NCBI GenBank assembly: GCA_021234155.1
Contig: JAJEKV010000034.1
Span: 5,686,028-5,750,027, forward strand
Direction: 5' to 3'
DNA length: 64,000 nt
From: Isoetes taiwanensis
Taxonomy: Eukaryota; Streptophyta; Lycopodiopsida; Isoetales; Isoetaceae
The translations under genes were made by a program, and so were the position numbers. Shown here piece after piece: positions 61,613 to 64,000 of this stretch. The notes beneath the pieces were generated by a model. It saw nothing but the letters and a program-made list of their open reading frames with translations, was not told the DNA's origin and made no database searches. Each line of letters begins with the position of its first letter. The first letter of the stretch is position 1.

Positions 61613-62110
61613 TGTTAGAAATAGAGAAACAAATTCTATTTCTACAACAAGCTAGATCAATTTGTGTATTGCATCTAAACTTAGAAAAATCAATCAATTA
61701 TCACTATGTGTCAAGTCAATGTATGATAATAGATTCAACAAATGAACATAACATCACATAACCATTAAGTTTACTGTAGCAAATGTCACTGTAGCTCGGG
61801 TATTGACTGTGTTACTGTAGCTAGGTTGACCCAATGAAGAGACAACCTCTATGAAATCAAATACCCTGGTGTAGGCATCGGAATTGGCCGACTTGCCGAG
61901 ATCCTAATCAAAAGGATTTTGCCTCCTAAAGTTCGGGCAAGCTCAAACATTATAAATAGTATTAGGTTCAAAAATAACCATTGAACCTATGAATAACTCA
62001 TGAACCCTTTATATTATCTTAGGGTTCCATGATCTAAATATATCTTCTGCATAATTGTATGTACAATATATGTATAGGACGCTTGAGTTAAGAATTATGC
62101 GATGATCTAA
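61613..62110 (-). repeat. Copia 5' LTR (far boundary not fixed)
   Basis: It starts (plus coordinates) with TGTTAGAAATAG, the inverse of a TATTTCTAACA LTR end, immediately beyond the primer site. The far end would be expected to show AACA on the plus strand. The long-TIR MITE begins at 62124, so the LTR either ends just before it or is interrupted by it. Confidence 0.6.
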
Positions 62111-62123
62111 TCCTATAATTCCA

Positions 62124-62510
62124 AACACAAACCATTACATTAGACGCATTAAAATTAAATTCCCCCTTAAACCCCCTTTTGTTTGGGTGCATATTCACAC
62201 GAGGGGTGACATAGGGCAGCGAGAGCCCTTATAATTATATTTTGCATGTACAAAATCAACACCATATAGTATATTGCTTGAAATCTTATAGTATTTTGCA
62301 AATCTTGTTATACAGTATAACAAATTCTGTACATTTATACCCCACAAACGAGGAACTTTGTGTACGGTATAGATTAAAGAATAAGGGGTGAATATGCCTA
62401 TCCAACAGCTCTCGTTGCCCGGAGTCACCCCTCGTGTGAATATGCACCCAAACAAAAGGGGGTTTAAGGGGGAATTTAATTTTAATGCGTCTAATGTAAT
62501 GGTTTGTGTT
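62124..62510. mobile_element. Long-TIR MITE, copy B, 87-bp perfect inverted repeats
   Basis: Arms 62124-62210 and 62424-62510 are perfect reverse complements over 87 bp (outer AACACAAACC, inner GAGGGGTGAC). The 213-bp centre contains a second, weaker inverted pair (GGCAGCGAGAGC and GCTCTCGTTGCC). Outside the right arm CCCCTTCGGGG also matches the outer flank of copy A, so the original element was longer on both sides. There is no coding capacity. Confidence 0.9.
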
Positions 62511-62519
62511 ATAGGTTAA

Positions 62520-63770
62520 AAAAAATTTTTGCCCCTTCGGGGCCAAAAACAAACAACGTTACATGACACTTGGGTGAGTTGATGTTGCGAATATAAGCAA
62601 TTTAAGCTAAAAATCCATAAACATGAATAGAACTAAAAATATGAGTTCTATTATTAAGGTTAGAGTTGTTGGAGATTATTAATAATTTATGTTATCAAAA
62701 GATTTGAAGGCAAACAGAAAAATAAAGACTTCAAGAGGAAAATAAAGACTTTAAGCATCTGTTTCAAGCATATGTTACAAGAATATTGAATAGTTCAATA
62801 TCTAGATAATAAGTCTTGCGCACAATATAATCTTTCATGCGCACAATATGGTTCTTGCGCACAATATAATGTTTCTGAATGGTTCATTCAAGTATCAAAG
62901 AACACTTTAACTGATGATTTGGCAGAATACTTGATATCTTCGGAATGTCGCTCGATGTAATTCACTGCCAAAAACAAAGTGCGGAGAGCCTTGTATTCCA
63001 AGACCAGCTGAAACCAGCACTCACAAAGATATGATACTAAGGATATGGTACTAAGGATATGATACTGCATTACACAAATGATTCACACAGTGCATGCATA
63101 TGCAACCATCTTTCTTAAATCTGTTGGCTTCTTCAAGAATATACCTGAAGTAATCCATAACAAAGATCCTCCTTTCCGAACTTATACCATGTGTTATGGC
63201 TCCAAATTCAGCAACGGCCTATTCTGTCCCCAAAATGAAAGAAAGACTTATAACAAGCAGGACATTCAAAGACTACAATGCAGAGATGCACAGTTGCAGA
63301 CTAAGACTGACAGAGGTTTTCTAGCCCACGTTAGTGCAGTAGTGCCAAAAAAGGACACATAACCAGTTATGAATCTTACAAAACTCTGTCAGACGTTTTC
63401 TAGATGACTCCTTCCTGTATCGTACCTTTGTGTGTCAACAATATGGAGGATGGAATAGCAGCACTCAAACTATTTAAACATCTCCAGTGGCCAGTTGCAG
63501 CCGATAATCTTTCATGCATTTGTTTTTAGTGCTCTTCCTCGAATGATGGGAGAAACATTAAGATAATTCAAGATATGGATCGTATTCTTCTCAGCCATTC
63601 AGTAATTCCACTATTTCTGAACCTGCAACCTGAACCTGAACCTGAACCAGTCCTGAACCTGCAAAGTCTGGCTGCCTGCAAAACTCTTAGCTTGCAACAA
63701 GACAGCCTAGCTGCCTGCATGCAAACTCTCGGATGTCCTTGTTGTTAATGCAAACTGGAAAATGGAACAA
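62520..63770. other. Intergenic with small tandem repeats
   Basis: 62814-62872 has three copies of TTGCGCACAATATAA. 63024-63068 has three copies of AGGATATG(A/G)TACT. 63622-63664 has CCTGAA repeats. No gene is supported. Confidence 0.6.
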
Positions 63771-63777
63771 AAGGAAG

Positions 63778-63989
63778 TTATAGACGCCATGCTAGTTTTA
63801 CCTGCCGATAGAAAATGTTATCAGCAAAAACTTCAATAAGAATAATTGGAAGGTAACACAACTTTCTCGTATCCTGCCATTCACACCAGTGAAAAGTCTC
63901 CACAGCCAAGGCACCAAGAACAACAAGCATAGCCCATCTCCGATGGATGATCCCACATTCTCTAAATCTTTCAATATTAAACACTTCAT
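63778..63989 (-). pseudogene. Light-harvesting chlorophyll a/b protein (CP29/LHCB4-like) exon remnant
   Basis: It reads [20 protein letters not shown] then [12 protein letters not shown] and WQDTRKL. This matches the first transmembrane helix of CP29-type antenna proteins. The chlorophyll-ligating ExxHxR motif reads GIIHRR, so the Glu is lost, and the normally Gly residue before Arg is Arg. After WQDTRK about 20 expected residues are missing before [13 protein letters not shown], which resembles the next segment. A donor-like CAG|GTAAAA follows. In intact form the protein binds chlorophyll in photosystem II antennae. This copy is most likely a pseudogene; the window edge cuts the upstream part. 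Confidence 0.6.
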
Positions 63990-64000
63990 TGTAGGGCTGG

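Overview
The window reads as nuclear DNA of a land plant with a large, repeat-rich genome. The evidence is a plant-type casein kinase 2 alpha gene with ten GT-AG exons and a plastid-isoform N-terminus, a degenerate plant PPR gene, a CP29-like light-harvesting exon remnant, a Ty1/copia element with the usual initiator-Met tRNA primer site, a Ty3/gypsy remnant and a poly(A)-tailed plant L1 fragment. I lean towards a fern or another seedless plant, but that is inference. There is no operon structure, no CRISPR array and no prokaryotic signal. The only clearly intact host gene is CK2 alpha (28024-30315). A second candidate host gene (16145-17012, minus) encodes a LINE-ORF1p-like RNA-binding protein behind a promoter-like block.

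Layout. 1-13545 is a cluster of related APE-type LINEs: two on the plus strand (151-3426, 3511-7972), a 3' fragment (8013-8272), and two on the minus strand (8273-11820, 11985-13545). Nearly every 5' junction, including 5'-truncated ones, abuts a (CT)n or (GT)n/(GA)n array, and intact 3' ends run into (CT)n. This suggests a family that integrates into microsatellites. One copy is interrupted by a 470-bp MITE with an 8-bp target duplication. 14370-15540 holds a tandem array built on a CG-rich perfect palindrome. 16145-17115 holds the ORF1p-like gene and its ACGT-box promoter. 20608-23038 is a broken DUF7869-like transposase-derived gene. 24322-24500 carries a cluster of heat-shock elements ahead of a TATA box. 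25277-26250 is a plant L1 remnant.

28024-30315 is CK2 alpha. 34556-35655 is a PPR pseudogene. 39060-40552 contains scraps of LRR, WD40 and unknown exons. 41080-44080 is a decayed Ty3/gypsy element. 44404-44832 and 62124-62510 are two copies of a long-TIR MITE. 46730-46865 resembles exon 1 of STT3. 48476-56180 is a large purine-skewed, gene-free block with hairpin minisatellites, bounded by direct repeats. 57240-62110 is a minus-strand Ty1/copia element with a LINE nested in its gag gene and a MITE close to its LTR. 63778-63989 is the CP29-like remnant.

Taken together the window records layered transposon invasion: LINEs stacked in microsatellites, MITEs inside LINEs and beside LTRs, and a LINE inside copia. 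Many in-frame TAG codons lie where Gln is expected, which fits decay of methylated CAG. All calls come from reading the sequence; no database or folding program was run.
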